The position numbers were made by a program, and so were the translations under genes. Shown here piece by piece: positions 22,701 to 31,058 of a stretch of DNA of 64,000 bases; the stretch's first letter is position 1, and each line of letters opens with the position of its first letter. The notes beneath the pieces are model-generated. The model worked only from the letters and a program-made list of their open reading frames with translations, ran no database searches and was not told where the DNA came from. Source of the DNA: Macrosoma leucophasiata (taxonomy: Eukaryota > Arthropoda > Insecta > Lepidoptera > Hedylidae); contig JAWQUS010000007.1 in assembly GCA_036365455.1 (NCBI GenBank), positions 14,648,001 to 14,712,000 on the forward strand, written 5' to 3'.

Positions 22701-25700
22701 AAACAAACTCTTCAGCTTTATAATATTACTTTAGATTTTCGCTCGGTCAGTTACATGTGACTCTGTCACGTGTTCGTAATACTAGCAACCTATGTGCTTT
22801 CATCTCCGATGGCCATCAATGCGTCTATACAATATCATGTAGAGAGAAGCATTAACGTAAACCAGATTTTTTTAACTAACCAAAAGTGTTTATGATCCAA
22901 AATTTACCTAAATTTATATCCAAAAAAGCTGCCCAAAGTCACTTTTCCACGCGAACGAAGTCGCGGGCAGTTTTAAAATAAAACCCACATTATTATAAAA
23001 GTAATAATTTTATTTTTTTATATGTATTTGTTTTTTTTAACTACTATGTATGTTAAAAATACTTAATAAGAACAAGAATAAATGAGTATTCGCTCATTTA
23101 TTCTTGTTCTTATTAAGTATTTTTGTAATAACTAATAACGGTGGCCCAGAGCAGCTTGTGGCGTTGTAAATATATTATGTTGTACAACTACAACATAATA
23201 TATTTATAAGAAAATTTAATCTCAAAAATGTCTCTGTATATAAGACTCTTTTGCAATATTTATCGATAACTCGATCCATAAACCGACAACAACACTATCG
23301 AATAGCGGCACCTCGATTTCCGAGCAGCCGCTGTCGCCGGCGGCTTCTCGGAAACGAACTCGGATCAGTTGCTTGTGTTGTTTATATCAGTCCGAAACAA
23401 CACGACCGATATTATGGCATTTTTATACCTTAAGCTTGATGTGTTAGGTCTCTTTTTACAGTAAACAACACAGCAAATCAGCATTTTTTTGGACGTCTGT
23501 TCAGTCGCACAACTAGATTTAGTCTAATGAGCAGTCCAGCTGCAACTAGTTTTATTATACGCACAGGATTTTTTAAAGCATTTAACTTGTACTTTGAAAG
23601 AGGGGAAAGCCTGCGTATGGCTACTCCCCTCCGGTCCGACGCGACCGGTGGCCCGCGTTGCTTTATGTTTAAACTACTTGGTTAAAACATAATAATCATA
23701 AAATTTTTCAATTCCTTCAATTATAATAAATGAAGAAAAAGAAAAACTTATTCGTCAAGATCAATGTTATTCACTTAGCAGAGTTCCAAGTGCAGTCACT
23801 ACTGAGAAGAACTCCGCTACCCAACAAACTCGGTAAGAGCTCTTTTAAATGAGAGCTTAATCTAGTACAGATTATCGTGAAAAATCAAATAATGTGAACG
23901 TCCATAGCATAGATGCAAATAAACTGCTATCTACTAAATGTGATGTAGCCCCTGCAAACCAGAACAGGCCAGTCCCCACCAACAGCACCCGTTCACGAGT
24001 ATGACGCATGTGACAGCCATTGCCCTCCTCGACCATTTTAGAGGGAAGTGAGCAACCCGCCACACGACGCCGCCAAAGGCAAAGACGTGAAGATTGAAAC
24101 GTTTAACAATAGAACTGTGCACATTTTTTTTTATTGGAAAACAAACAGTTTTTTATGACTTATTAGCGTTATAACACCAAATAACTAATAAAAACCAATT
24201 ACATGTTTTCACACAGACAACTATAGAACACACTTGCTTAATAAATATTAGAATGACTTAATTACAATTAGGTTTCATTTCATAACTTGGAAATATGAGA
24301 ATGTTTCCATTTTATGAAACCTATACTAAACATTTATAGCCCATTAATTTTATTATGGCCTAGGTAGATACAGTCAGGGTACTCTACTTACACAAAATAA
24401 ATCAAATGTAGCATTTATTACCACCGCATAAGGTGCTTATATGATAAAGAGGCCAGTTCTGTGATAGTAGGTACCTAGATCATAATATTTGACGCAATAT
24501 ATTTATAGATTTTATCTCATAAATAAATAAATAGTCTTTGATTATATACACGTCTAGATGGAGCATCTAAGTTCATAAGCGTCCAAAAAATATCAGTTAA
24601 CTGTTGGCTCATAACTTCGTTCCGCTCGCTCAGTAGCGATACTGTCATTGTAACGTAAACACGTCCACGTCTATGCTTTCATTATGACGATTTGCGCTAT
24701 TAAAGTGTTCCGAAATTACTAAAGAAGAATGAAAACATCTAAAAACATTTCTTATTATCGGTAACTACACATTCCATAGTCCTAAATGTATCCCAGAATT
24801 AAATCAACAATATTTAATTTTACGTCACATTTGTACGATTCATTGAACGCCATGTTTACTGTGTTGCCAGTTTTTGATTTAAAATCTTCCCAGAGAAATA
24901 TGAAGTTACAAAATAAAATCTATATAAAATATATGTTAGTTTAATATACCTATATTTATTTTAATAACCCCCGAAGGAAAAAGAGGGGTGTTCTATGATT
25001 TACGTGTGTATCTGTTTGTGGGTTTGTAAATTGCCAACTAGTGGATCAATTCCAGATTTTGATTTTGTTCTTAAAAATGTATTTATTTTTCTCCACCATA
25101 AAAGTAGTTTACACTAAGAACAAATAACTAACAACGAATAACTTACAGCTATTACACGTACCAATACGAACAAAAAATTAAAAATAACTTAAAACGAATA
25201 ACTAAAGCTACTGTGAGACGACCCGATGAATATCGTAATATTATTATGTCACACATTATGAAAAAATTTAACTCGACTTAAGCTAATTTTCCCTATTTTT
25301 AGGGGAAAATGTCATAAGCAAGTAACATTTTCACCAGTTGAGTAGTGTGTGTAAAGCGAATAAAATATACATACTAGTGTGTGTTACACGCACACAAGGA
25401 TTTTCGAATTGGGACATTGTTTTTGCAGCGTTTGTAAGGCGACGCTCCATCTAGACGTGTATATAATCAAAGTAAATAGTATGGATAACATTTTAAGTTT
25501 GCTTGCCAAAAAAATCTCAGTCAACATTATAACTCTAATTTTAAAAGTATATTGATATAAGTAATAAGTGCATAATCTTCATCACTTACTGAGATTCATT
25601 AAATGCTGCTCCATAACAACTACCGCAAGTGACATTACTTACTTCAGTTCTGTTCTCTGACTTCACCTGAAATTGTAATTGAATTAATCACATTTGAATA

Positions 25701-26493
25701 ATAGTTTGTGTATGTGTTGTGGTTGATATTCAAAGTACAGCTACCTTAGACACGGTTATTACTAAAAGTAGCCGGTTAAAATGTCTATAAATAAGTTATT
25801 ATATTAATAAGTTAAATATTTATATTAAAGCTGATTCTAATAATTTCAATCAGCTCAATATTGAAAATATATTGTTTGTAAAATTAAAGTTATTGCAAAT
25901 ACTATACTGATGTTCTATTGAAGAAATTAGATATTTATTAATTAATTAATGGGTCTAATCTATCTAATCACATGGGTCTTTTTTAATGAAATAAGTCTTA
26001 AGTGTGCACAATATAAACTGTTAATTAACAGAAAGGATATCTGTATAGGCCATACAAATATTTGTTCCGGTGCGGGGATCGAACCCGCGACCCTTCGAAT
26101 CAAACGGTGGTTTCGCACCGCTGGACTAACCGGGTCCATTGTCTAGGTATGTCCAATTATATTTCATCTATACCTACATAGGGTGGAGTGGAATCTAAAA
26201 CAGATAATTTATTTATTTATTCTTTATTGCATCAATAAAATATCCGTACAAATGGCGGACTTAACCCTTAAAGCGCTCTCTGCCAGTCAACCATTGGTAG
26301 TTAAAAAAAATTGTTGGTGGTGCTTACAAAAAAAATAAACTAATAAATCGAGATATTCAGTTGGAATACAAAAAAATACAATTACAAATACAAATACAAT
26401 TAAATACAAAAATAAATATATTATAGAAACCAAAATAAATATTTAAATTATTTCTTTACATACGTAATACACAAATAAATAACTATCATATAA

Positions 26494-26535
<42 letters not shown>

Positions 26536-28444
26536 GTATACATAATAATATACATAAATAGTATTATACCTTAAACAGAAATTAAATTAACACAGTGATA
26601 TAATACATGATAAAAGTAATGATGATGATTTTGCCGATTTAAGGTTTAAGAAAGTGTTCTTTGATTCTTTTCTTAAAAGCCTGTTTTGTAGTCAGTCTAT
26701 GGATATATTCTGGAAGAGCATTTTACAAACGGATCACTTGGATGACGAAAGAGCTGGATATGAAGCCGGAACGGTGAAGAGGTATGGAGAGAATATTAGA
26801 ATCAATGGAGCGTAATTGAAACGAATGCGAAGAAGAAAGATAATTAAATTTACTTTTTAAATATGAAGGAGTAGTGGGGTCAGAAGGAATAGAAAAAAGT
26901 TGGCTAAGAAGCCGTGCTTGTCTTCGCTGTCGAACAGGAAGCCAATTTAGCTTTGTTTGAAAGGAAGAAACATGGCCAAACTTGCGAATACAAAATATGA
27001 AACGGAGAGAGTTATTAATGAGTCTATCAAGTTTATCAAGAAGAGTCTCATTCAGGTCCATATAACACACATCAGCATAATCAATAAGGGGAAAAATTAG
27101 TGCCTGAACGAGTCGTGTTTTAATTACAGTTGGAAGAAAGTTTTTTAGTCGGTTAAGGGAATGAAGTGTTGCTTGCGTAGACAGCTTGACTCACTTCATT
27201 GACATGGACCCTCCAGCTAAGAGTCGTATCGATGTGTCGTCCTAGATCTTTCACAGCAGAACAAAAAGGTATAATCCGACCTTCAAACATGACAGGTGCA
27301 ACAGAACCACCACTTAATTTACCTAACTGTCTTGAGCTACCAACTATAATGGCCTGACACATCCGGATTGACTTGGATGCTATATTTGTGAGACCAAGAA
27401 CTAATTTTATTGAGATTGGAGTTTATCTTACAAACACCAATATTAATATTTTTGACTTCCGATTGACTATATGATAATGTGTGTATCTCACCAGTGATGG
27501 CACCAATATTTCTTCTTTTTTATAATCTTCTAAAGGATTACCATCCAAGTCCAACCTTCTTTTATGAATATTATGATCCATTTGAAGATGTTGTTCACCG
27601 GAGGAATCCATTGCGTCTAAAACTAAATCTGTAAAAAATCAAATTAACATGATAAATATTAACTTGTAGCCAAAACTGTTTCCTATTTGTATAATGTATG
27701 GCGCCATAATTTACATTAGTAGATAATGTGAACTGCACAGGTACCTTACCTACTTGATACTTGTTTACAACATTTTCATTACACAAAAAAAAAACGAAAT
27801 CTTGCTGTTGAGTTATCAAAAGACATTATAAAACCCACAAAAGGGAAAAGGTTAGATACCTCTTCTGCTGTCTTATGTAGCAGGGTCTATACCCATGGCG
27901 GGAGTGTCATTCTGATTTTTTAAAAAATCAATTGGTAAGGTTCTCAAGAATATTCTTGTAGTTTGTCAATGCGCCTCTGAATCGCAATAAGCTTACCTCC
28001 CAAAATATATAGGATTAAAGAAATGGATAGAACAAAATCTTTATGTATGACGTGTATGATGTGAAATGCCTTCGATTACCCCATTTTTTTAACGTAAAAT
28101 CTAAGAAAAACTTACAACTGCATGATATTCGAGGTATAATTATATCAAAATTGATTCGTAATTTATGACCTCTCGATGTGTCTACAAACAATTCTTCCGA
28201 TATATTAGGCGATAAATAAGTATTCAGCTCAAACGTAAACAAAAGTATCATTATAATGGCTCCAATAACGGTTACTGTAATTAAACAATATTATTTATTA
28301 TTTGTTGCGCTGCTTGCAGTTTGTGACATTGAATTTATTCGAGATATTACTTGTAGCCCCTGTAGCAGTTTTCACTTTAAAATCTTCCAAAGTTTTCGCG
28401 TAGGCATCAAATTTCTTAAATTTATTCATTAATTCCGAAGACAT
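7770..28444 (-). CDS. ERGIC3: ERGIC3, endoplasmic reticulum-Golgi intermediate compartment protein 3 (C-terminal exon missing)
   Basis: ERGIC3 is a cargo receptor subunit cycling between ER and Golgi, with two membrane spans and a large luminal domain. The exons, in coding order, are 28444-28351 ([20 protein letters not shown]), 28274-28116 (first membrane span [17 protein letters not shown], then [17 protein letters not shown]), 27628-27492 ([19 protein letters not shown]), 25666-25590 (TCGSCYGA), 18264-18099 ([26 protein letters not shown]), 13723-13534 ([22 protein letters not shown]) and 7971-7770 ([28 protein letters not shown]). All junctions are GT-AG and every phase matches, giving 341 codons plus 2 nt against about 383 residues in vertebrates. 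The missing end is the second membrane span. Reading through the last donor gives TAA at once. ROMO1 lies in the sixth intron; LINE, piggyBac and other elements fill the rest. Confidence 0.93.
8091..8233. mobile_element. Foldback MITE, GATTCACAGACCGCACTACG family
   Basis: Arms at about 8091-8143 and 8181-8233 are near-perfect inverted repeats (CACAGACCGCACTACGACTT at the left), flanked by TTA on each side. Three related arms occur at 56185-56486. There is no coding capacity. Confidence 0.8.
8626..9200. repeat. Region with an imperfect foldback at 8753-8782 / 8869-8898
   Basis: ACATTTTACACCCTCTCAGA (about 8753) is mirrored by the reverse complement of the stretch ending at 8898. Open frames cross this region on both strands without any recognisable domain. 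I take it for a degenerate non-autonomous element; its outer ends are not clear. Confidence 0.45.
9240..9830 (+). mobile_element. LINE 3' end with conserved 3' UTR motif and (TTTGAG) tail
   Basis: The stretch contains GGTGCTGATTGTGGGGACTG, then TTCTCAGTAATG followed by GGAACTCTGCTAAGTGAATG, then a tail TTTGAGTTTGAGTTTG near 9810-9825. The inverted copy at 23666-24080 shows the same order, and the 3' UTR of the larger LINE at 52990-55370 has the same motif and tail. It is a 5'-truncated retrotransposed end. Confidence 0.65.
10020..10282. mobile_element. TATCGATA-rich MITE-like element
   Basis: The stretch starts TAGGGACGG and ends CCATCCCTA, imperfect inverted termini. The interior is a run of TATCGATA, CGATATAT and GATATATCG motifs. 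A second element with AGTAGGG...CCCTACT ends and a similar interior is at 40702-41133. Confidence 0.55.
10317..12030. repeat. GC-rich repeat cluster, probably a degenerate non-autonomous element
   Basis: ACGACACGGTATTCA near 10331 recurs in reverse complement near 11920-11935, and variants of GTGTAATAGCATTCAGGGAG recur near 10370, 11325 and 11860. About 10950-11090 is strongly GC-rich and contains the inverted pair CCGCGCTCAAGCTGC / GCGCAGTTTGAGCGCGG. Open frames here are a by-product of the GC-rich palindrome. I see no gene. Confidence 0.45.
11675..11748 (+). repeat. tRNA-like sequence (tRNA-derived repeat or pseudogene), anticodon position GGG
   Basis: The 74 nt fold as a cloverleaf: acceptor GACTTCGG with CTGAAGTC, D arm GTTT/AAGC, a perfect T arm GCAGG-TTCGACT-CCTGC, but a T-T mismatch in the anticodon stem. 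The anticodon position reads GGG, which eukaryotic tRNA-Pro genes do not normally use. A degenerate copy is at 59050-59115. I therefore read it as a tRNA-derived repeat rather than a working tRNA gene. Confidence 0.55.
12190..12497. mobile_element. Non-autonomous element with about 50-bp inverted termini
   Basis: The left end (GGGCAACACGGGCC... to GGGGAGTAGCCATA, 12190-12243) and the right end (TATGGCTACTCCCCTCC... to GGCCCGTGTTAC, 12447-12497) are imperfect inverted repeats. The left half matches 18516-18670, and the right half matches 7600-7695 and 23600-23665. Confidence 0.65.
12498..12863 (+). other. ROMO1 upstream region
   Basis: This 0.37 kb between the 12190-12497 element and the ROMO1 start holds no other gene. 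It must contain the ROMO1 promoter and 5' UTR. The CACTGACACTGACAG stretch near 12740 is a short direct repeat. No TATA box at a convincing distance is seen. Confidence 0.5.
12864..13190 (+). CDS. ROMO1: Reactive oxygen species modulator 1 (complete, two exons)
   Basis: ROMO1 is a small mitochondrial inner-membrane protein linked to redox signalling, cristae structure and the TIM23 import channel (the yeast relative is Mgr2). Exon 1 is 12864-12994 (donor GTTAAA) and exon 2 is 13082-13190 (acceptor TTGCAG), ending TGA. The split Arg codon joins cleanly to give 79 residues, the usual length. The start is [18 protein letters not shown], the membrane helix with Gly-rich spacing is [19 protein letters not shown], then [14 protein letters not shown] and the end [16 protein letters not shown] poly(A) signal AATAAA is at 13268-13273. 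The gene lies inside the ERGIC3 intron between ERGIC3 exons 13534-13723 and 7770-7971, on the opposite strand, with its stop only about 340 bp from the nearer exon. Confidence 0.97.
13268..13273 (+). terminator. ROMO1 poly(A) signal AATAAA
   Basis: Canonical AATAAA about 78 nt downstream of the ROMO1 stop codon. Confidence 0.7.
14010..14090 (+). repeat. Possible tRNA-derived SINE head
   Basis: GTGTAGCTGGCC (box A-like) and GGATTTGAATCC (box B-like) are spaced as in a tRNA-derived promoter. The fold is poor and no second copy was found in the window. Confidence 0.3.
15242..16721 (+). mobile_element. piggyBac-like element, internally deleted
   Basis: The termini are CCCTCTATTG at 15242 and CAATAGAGGG ending at 16721, with TTAA at 16722-16725 and a mutated ATAA at 15238-15241. 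Subterminal copies of AGCCATTTATGGCT lie near both ends. Transposase remnants are an acidic N-terminal piece from about 15644 (ending in [10 protein letters not shown]) and a C-terminal piece at 16139-16582; the catalytic DDD core is gone. The element sits within the RTE LINE frame. Confidence 0.88.
16139..16582 (+). pseudogene. piggyBac transposase C-terminal Cys-rich domain remnant
   Basis: The open frame starts in the deleted core region and carries a Ser/Thr/Pro-rich linker, a basic KRARK patch, [12 protein letters not shown] and a zinc-binding-like pattern [21 protein letters not shown]. This is the usual C-terminal DNA-end-binding domain of piggyBac transposases. The upstream catalytic region is missing, so it cannot be an active transposase. 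Confidence 0.8.
17082..17508. mobile_element. MITE with GGGCCGTCCAAT termini
   Basis: The left end GGGGCCGTCCAATAAACACG and the right end (CACGTGATTAATGGACGAGC followed by CC) are imperfect inverted repeats. The interior has C-rich runs and CACGTG motifs typical of this widespread insect repeat. No coding frame. Confidence 0.65.
17537..17660 (+). repeat. CTAGCTGACCCGG-ended dispersed repeat fragment
   Basis: ACTAGCTGACCCGGTAAACA begins a fragment of the same class as those at 4497, 44036, 60545, 62192 (inverted) and 63122 (inverted). Confidence 0.5.
17676..17832. repeat. Perfect 64-bp direct duplication
   Basis: The 64 bp at 17676-17739 are repeated without a mismatch at 17769-17832, separated by 29 bp. 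A GGCGAAACTATAAGG doublet follows near 17955-17995. Confidence 0.85.
18516..18670 (-). repeat. Partial copy of the 12190-12497 element family
   Basis: GAGCAACGCGGGCC through GGGGGGAGTAGCCATAG and the TTTTTTGCGGGGGGAA landmark match 12190-12360. The right terminus is missing. Confidence 0.6.
19219..19511 (+). mobile_element. SINE copy nested in the left arm of the long-TIR element
   Basis: The insert runs from TTTTACTGGTGGTAGAGC to CATTACATAAAAAAAAA, with a poly(A) end, and is flanked by ACAACT at 19213-19218 and 19512-19517. The right arm of the host element lacks it, so the empty site is known. It belongs to the repeat family found at 21924, 29488, 44852, 55745, 60113 and 61172, and looks like a diverged member of the Lepidoptera-wide poly(A) SINE group. 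Confidence 0.8.
19784..20419 (-). pseudogene. C-terminal fragment of an uncharacterised TGCDTTSAF / Cys-rich protein
   Basis: The frame gives 211 residues. In order, they show [20 protein letters not shown], a middle part with [20 protein letters not shown] and [14 protein letters not shown], then PPAPEKL and a Cys cluster [20 protein letters not shown] followed by CQGRSCSN, and an acidic tail. Just upstream, at 20426-20400 but in another frame, is [10 protein letters not shown], so the copy is frameshifted and truncated. From memory, proteins with TGCDTTSAF plus WGW and this Cys cluster are repeated many times in aphids, Hydra and moths with no known function. A second, decayed copy is at 61430-61745. 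Confidence 0.65.
20983..21333. other. Intron sequence, nothing recognised
   Basis: AT-rich ERGIC3 intron between two mobile elements. No coding sequence or clear repeat end. Confidence 0.45.
21924..22192 (-). mobile_element. SINE copy (poly(A) family)
   Basis: On + it reads TTTTTTTTATGTAATTAAGT through CTGCAGCCTATAGACACCCA to GAGCTCTACCACTA, the reverse orientation of the copy at 19219-19511. Confidence 0.75.
22363..22566. repeat. GTTGGTGGC-type minisatellite
   Basis: Imperfect tandem GTTGGTGGC, GTTAGTGGC and GTTGGAGGC units. The reverse complement recurs at 1-312. Gly/Val-rich open frames come from the repeat only. Confidence 0.8.
23055..23206. repeat. Two adjacent perfect hairpins
   Basis: Hairpin 1 has 32-bp arms (23055-23086 and 23093-23124) with a 6-nt TATTCG loop and no mismatch. 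Hairpin 2 has 18-bp arms (23167-23184 and 23189-23206) with a CAAC spacer. Their perfection in otherwise decayed repeats suggests recent origin, probably as a MITE or a replication-linked inverted duplication. Confidence 0.8.
23484..24080. repeat. Copy of the 7430-7700 repeat, followed by an inverted LINE 3' end
   Basis: 23484-23665 matches the repeat at 7430-7700 without the MITE. 23666-24080 is the reverse complement of the LINE 3' end at 9240-9830: it has CATTCACTTAGCAGAGTTCC-like text (as TTCACTTAGCAGAGTTCCAA) and then CCAGTCCCCACCAACAGCAC. Confidence 0.65.
24081..24535. other. Intron sequence, nothing recognised
   Basis: AT-rich. It ends in the TAAATAGT target duplication of the following element. 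Confidence 0.5.
24536..25472. mobile_element. 937-bp non-autonomous DNA transposon with 29-bp TIRs and 8-bp target duplication
   Basis: 24536-24564 and 25444-25472 are perfect 29-bp inverted repeats (outer bases CTTTGATTATATACACGTCT). TAAATAGT flanks both sides exactly (24528-24535 and 25473-25480). The 8-bp duplication points to hAT- or P-type mobilisation. The inside has no long open frame. Confidence 0.88.
26063..26137 (-). repeat. tRNA-derived SINE head
   Basis: On the - strand it has TTAGTCCAGCGGT (box A-like) and a perfect T arm GCGGG-TTCGATC-CCCGC with box B GGTTCGATCCC. The acceptor stem pairs only partly and no canonical anticodon arm forms, so it is not a tRNA gene. Confidence 0.55.
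26200..27400 (-). mobile_element. Degenerate LINE reverse transcriptase fragment
   Basis: The - strand reads [20 protein letters not shown] and [14 protein letters not shown] (27362-27230), then [40 protein letters not shown] and further RT C-terminal text (27070-26723). The 3' UTR runs to about 26200, with microsatellites including (TA)n near 26505-26530. It lies in an ERGIC3 intron. Confidence 0.8.
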
Positions 28445-28949
28445 TGTGAATATTATATATTACGTATCTAAGCACTAAGCACGTATATATTTACGTATTT
28501 GTCTCAATATTTCCATATAATCACAAATTCACCGGCAAATTACTAAAATAATAATAATAATTCAACTTCCACTTCACTTCACAAACACGTCAACGTCAAA
28601 CATAAACCTTAGATAATGTACTCCAATGTACTCTGTGTTCTGTGATGTGACCGAGGGTGTATAAACCACAGAGTTATAGACATGGAGAAGGCACATTCTA
28701 CTATAGAAACAGTAGTTATACAATAATGGGTAAAATCGACACATGTCTTGACAAAAACAGTTTTGACTCTTTCTAACTAACCAGTAGCTCCCTATGTAAA
28801 AAGAGACACAAGATGTATGCAGAATATCAATTTTGGAAATGATTTGATGTGACGTCATACTTATAACTTCGCGTGACGGTCGGCGCCGTTGTATGCGCCC
28901 GATATGTGGTACATCTGTTGTCAAACAAACAGGTGCTCAGAATATTTTT
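28445..28949. promoter_or_regulatory. ERGIC3 upstream region
   Basis: This region must hold the ERGIC3 promoter and 5' UTR. No TATA box stands out. A - strand open frame of 116 codons crosses it without a recognisable domain. Confidence 0.4.
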
Positions 28950-30060
28950 GCTGTTTTCTTGAGAACTAAATCTTTTAACTAGTTATTGTGGTATTCTAGG
29001 TTTTGCTTTATGTTGACTGATTATGCTCTCGTATTGTTTAAAACAGAGTGGTGCATGGAAAAACGAAAATAATCTTGCATTGAACTTTGTGAGGTTATGT
29101 ACAAATTTTCACGGATTATGTCGTCGTATTCGGTGGGATTTGAAAATGCAGTGATATATAGTGATATGTTTTATTTATTAAGAGTTTTGAAGACTGTGTA
29201 AGTTTCGTATGACTTATAAGACTTATATTGCTATTCATTCTTTTCTAAGAATAGCATTTTTACATAGTGATGTACGAATACTAACCTGATATATCAAAGT
29301 ATCAATATAAAATTAGTTTTTCATATCAATTTAAATTATGTAGTATTTACTATTATATTAGCATTATACTCGATAGAATTTCTTGTTTGAAGAAGAAATT
29401 GATGTAAATTAAATCTTTTTTGTTTTCTCCTTTTTTGCACGAATAATTTTTCAGAGATTGTTAGAGTTAGTATAAGCACAACATAACACAGTTTTTTTTT
29501 TTAATTTCATGAAGTGGCCAACGGGTATCAGTTTACATTGGTAAGTAATAATAGCCTATCAGTCTACACGAAACCAGAGCTTTCAATCTAAATGCGTTGC
29601 CACTCCTAAGGCCTAAAATATTACGCATCTGTGCTGGAAATCATAGGGCCGTTCAAAATTGAAGCAGGTTCCATTTCTATTCAATTACTCATATCATTAA
29701 CATACCTAGAGCCGTTCCTGCTACTTTTATAATATTGTTTGAAGGTATAGGAATAAAGAAAAAATAAAAATAAGATCCTGTTGCACTCACGTCAAACACG
29801 TAATTAAAATATCTTTCGAGAATGCACAAAAATCGAATGTGTTTATTGGTATTTAACTTGACCGAAGCGTCATCGTGCTACTCAAATTAACTAAACATAA
29901 TGATTAAAATTTGGAATTCTTAGCAACAATATTTACAGGGATGCATTCCAAGGAGCTGGTCAGCATAAGACTCACATTTGAAGGCTGATATAAAAAATCC
30001 TACTGAAATTCAACATTACTACAATTTGCAATTTTTAGCTCTAGTTCTGGCTGAAAACCT
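28950..30060 (+). repeat. Diverged direct repeat of 36455-37110
   Basis: Landmarks in order are AACTAGTTATTGTG, CTCGTATTGT, GAAAATAATCTTG, ACATAGTGATGTACGAATAC, TTAGCAACAATATTTACAG and GAGACTCACATTTGAA-like text. They recur in the same order and orientation at 36455-37110. This copy is longer because of insertions, including a SINE fragment at about 29488-29655. Confidence 0.75.
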
Positions 30061-30877
30061 TTCGCAAGCTGCTGGTAATAAATGAGATCATTTGAATGAA
30101 TGAATTTATTTATTTGCTAAAAGTATAGTAGGTACATAAGATCATCAGTATATAATATAGCTTTCTTTTATATTTCACCATTTAATTTGCATGCAAATTA
30201 TAGGATACATTTTATTACTACATCATAATTATTAAAATCATACTCAACTCTAATTTAGTGAGTGGATTTTACTAAGACTAAGCATACATACTTAAAAAGA
30301 ATAAGAATTCGTGTTGATAAAATATGGATATTAACCGCTTGTGTATGAGAAGACGATATCGATATTTATCAAAACAACCCTATGAAAGGCGGCCATTGTA
30401 ATCGCCCAAATTTTTGTAGGCAATCACGCGAATTCTGTAGGTATTTCGTCTCCATGTTTATAGCTCAATGGTATAAACTTAGTACTAATGCAATGGCAAT
30501 CATATCAATGTATGGGCAAGTGAACGTTACTAACACGTAACAACAGATGGCGCGCATATTTGTTCCAATAGTGTTCATAGAGATCATTGAAGTTCATTCA
30601 TAATGTCGTCAGACGTGGTACATAGCACAGACCAACAACCTAGTACATAGTACATACATGTCATGCTGCAATTGACAACATTTCATATTTTTAACCTACA
30701 TGTTTTATTACATTATTTAAAAGTTAATCCAAAAATAGGGCATCCGTGTTTAACCACTTTTCGAAATTTTGTACTTTTTATTTATAATTACTACTTTGAA
30801 AGTTAGTGTATTCTAAAAAGACGTATGCGCCATATGACGTCACAGATAGGGTGGAATGGCGATAGAACCATTGCCTT
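30061..30877. other. Flank left of the 5.4-kb LINE
   Basis: AT-rich with no coding sequence. It ends with the ACCATTGCCTT target duplication (30867-30877) of the LINE. Confidence 0.5.
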
Positions 30878-31058
30878 ACGAACGAATCTTCATCATCCCT
30901 CCCTCAGCGCGGGAAGCGCAACAGAGGGGGGGGATGGTTCGGGGATTGAGGGGAATCCTCGTACCCCGGGCCTATCTGCCCCCGAAGCGTCGGGGGCGTG
31001 GTCCTAAGTGAGGGATTGTGGCACGCGGGGAAACTCACGTTATTCCCTCGCGTGCCGC

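Larger units (their letters stand above)
21334..22735. repeat. Composite foldback repeat with nested SINE and minisatellite
   Basis: The left end (TTATAAAGCTGAAGAGTTTG, then AACGCGCTAATCTCAGAAAC, from 21334) is mirrored by the right end (22567-22733). A second left-type start is at 21911 (AAGCTGAAGAG), directly followed by a SINE copy at about 21924-22192, and repeat text resumes after it. The GTTGGTGGC minisatellite sits next to the right end. No coding function. Confidence 0.6.

Noticed and set aside
22363..22734. Gly/Val/Ser-rich 123-codon frame that looks silk-like
   Set aside because: It is the GTTGGTGGC minisatellite running into the foldback repeat end; no signal peptide or splice context.
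23055..23206. Hairpins as a microRNA gene
   Set aside because: The stems are perfect palindromes with tiny loops, unlike animal pre-miRNAs, and sit in repeat-rich DNA.
26063..26137. Possible tRNA gene on the - strand
   Set aside because: Only the T arm and box B are good; the acceptor and anticodon arms do not form. It fits a tRNA-derived SINE.
28574..28924. 116-codon - strand frame upstream of ERGIC3
   Set aside because: No domain, and it lies where the ERGIC3 promoter is expected.
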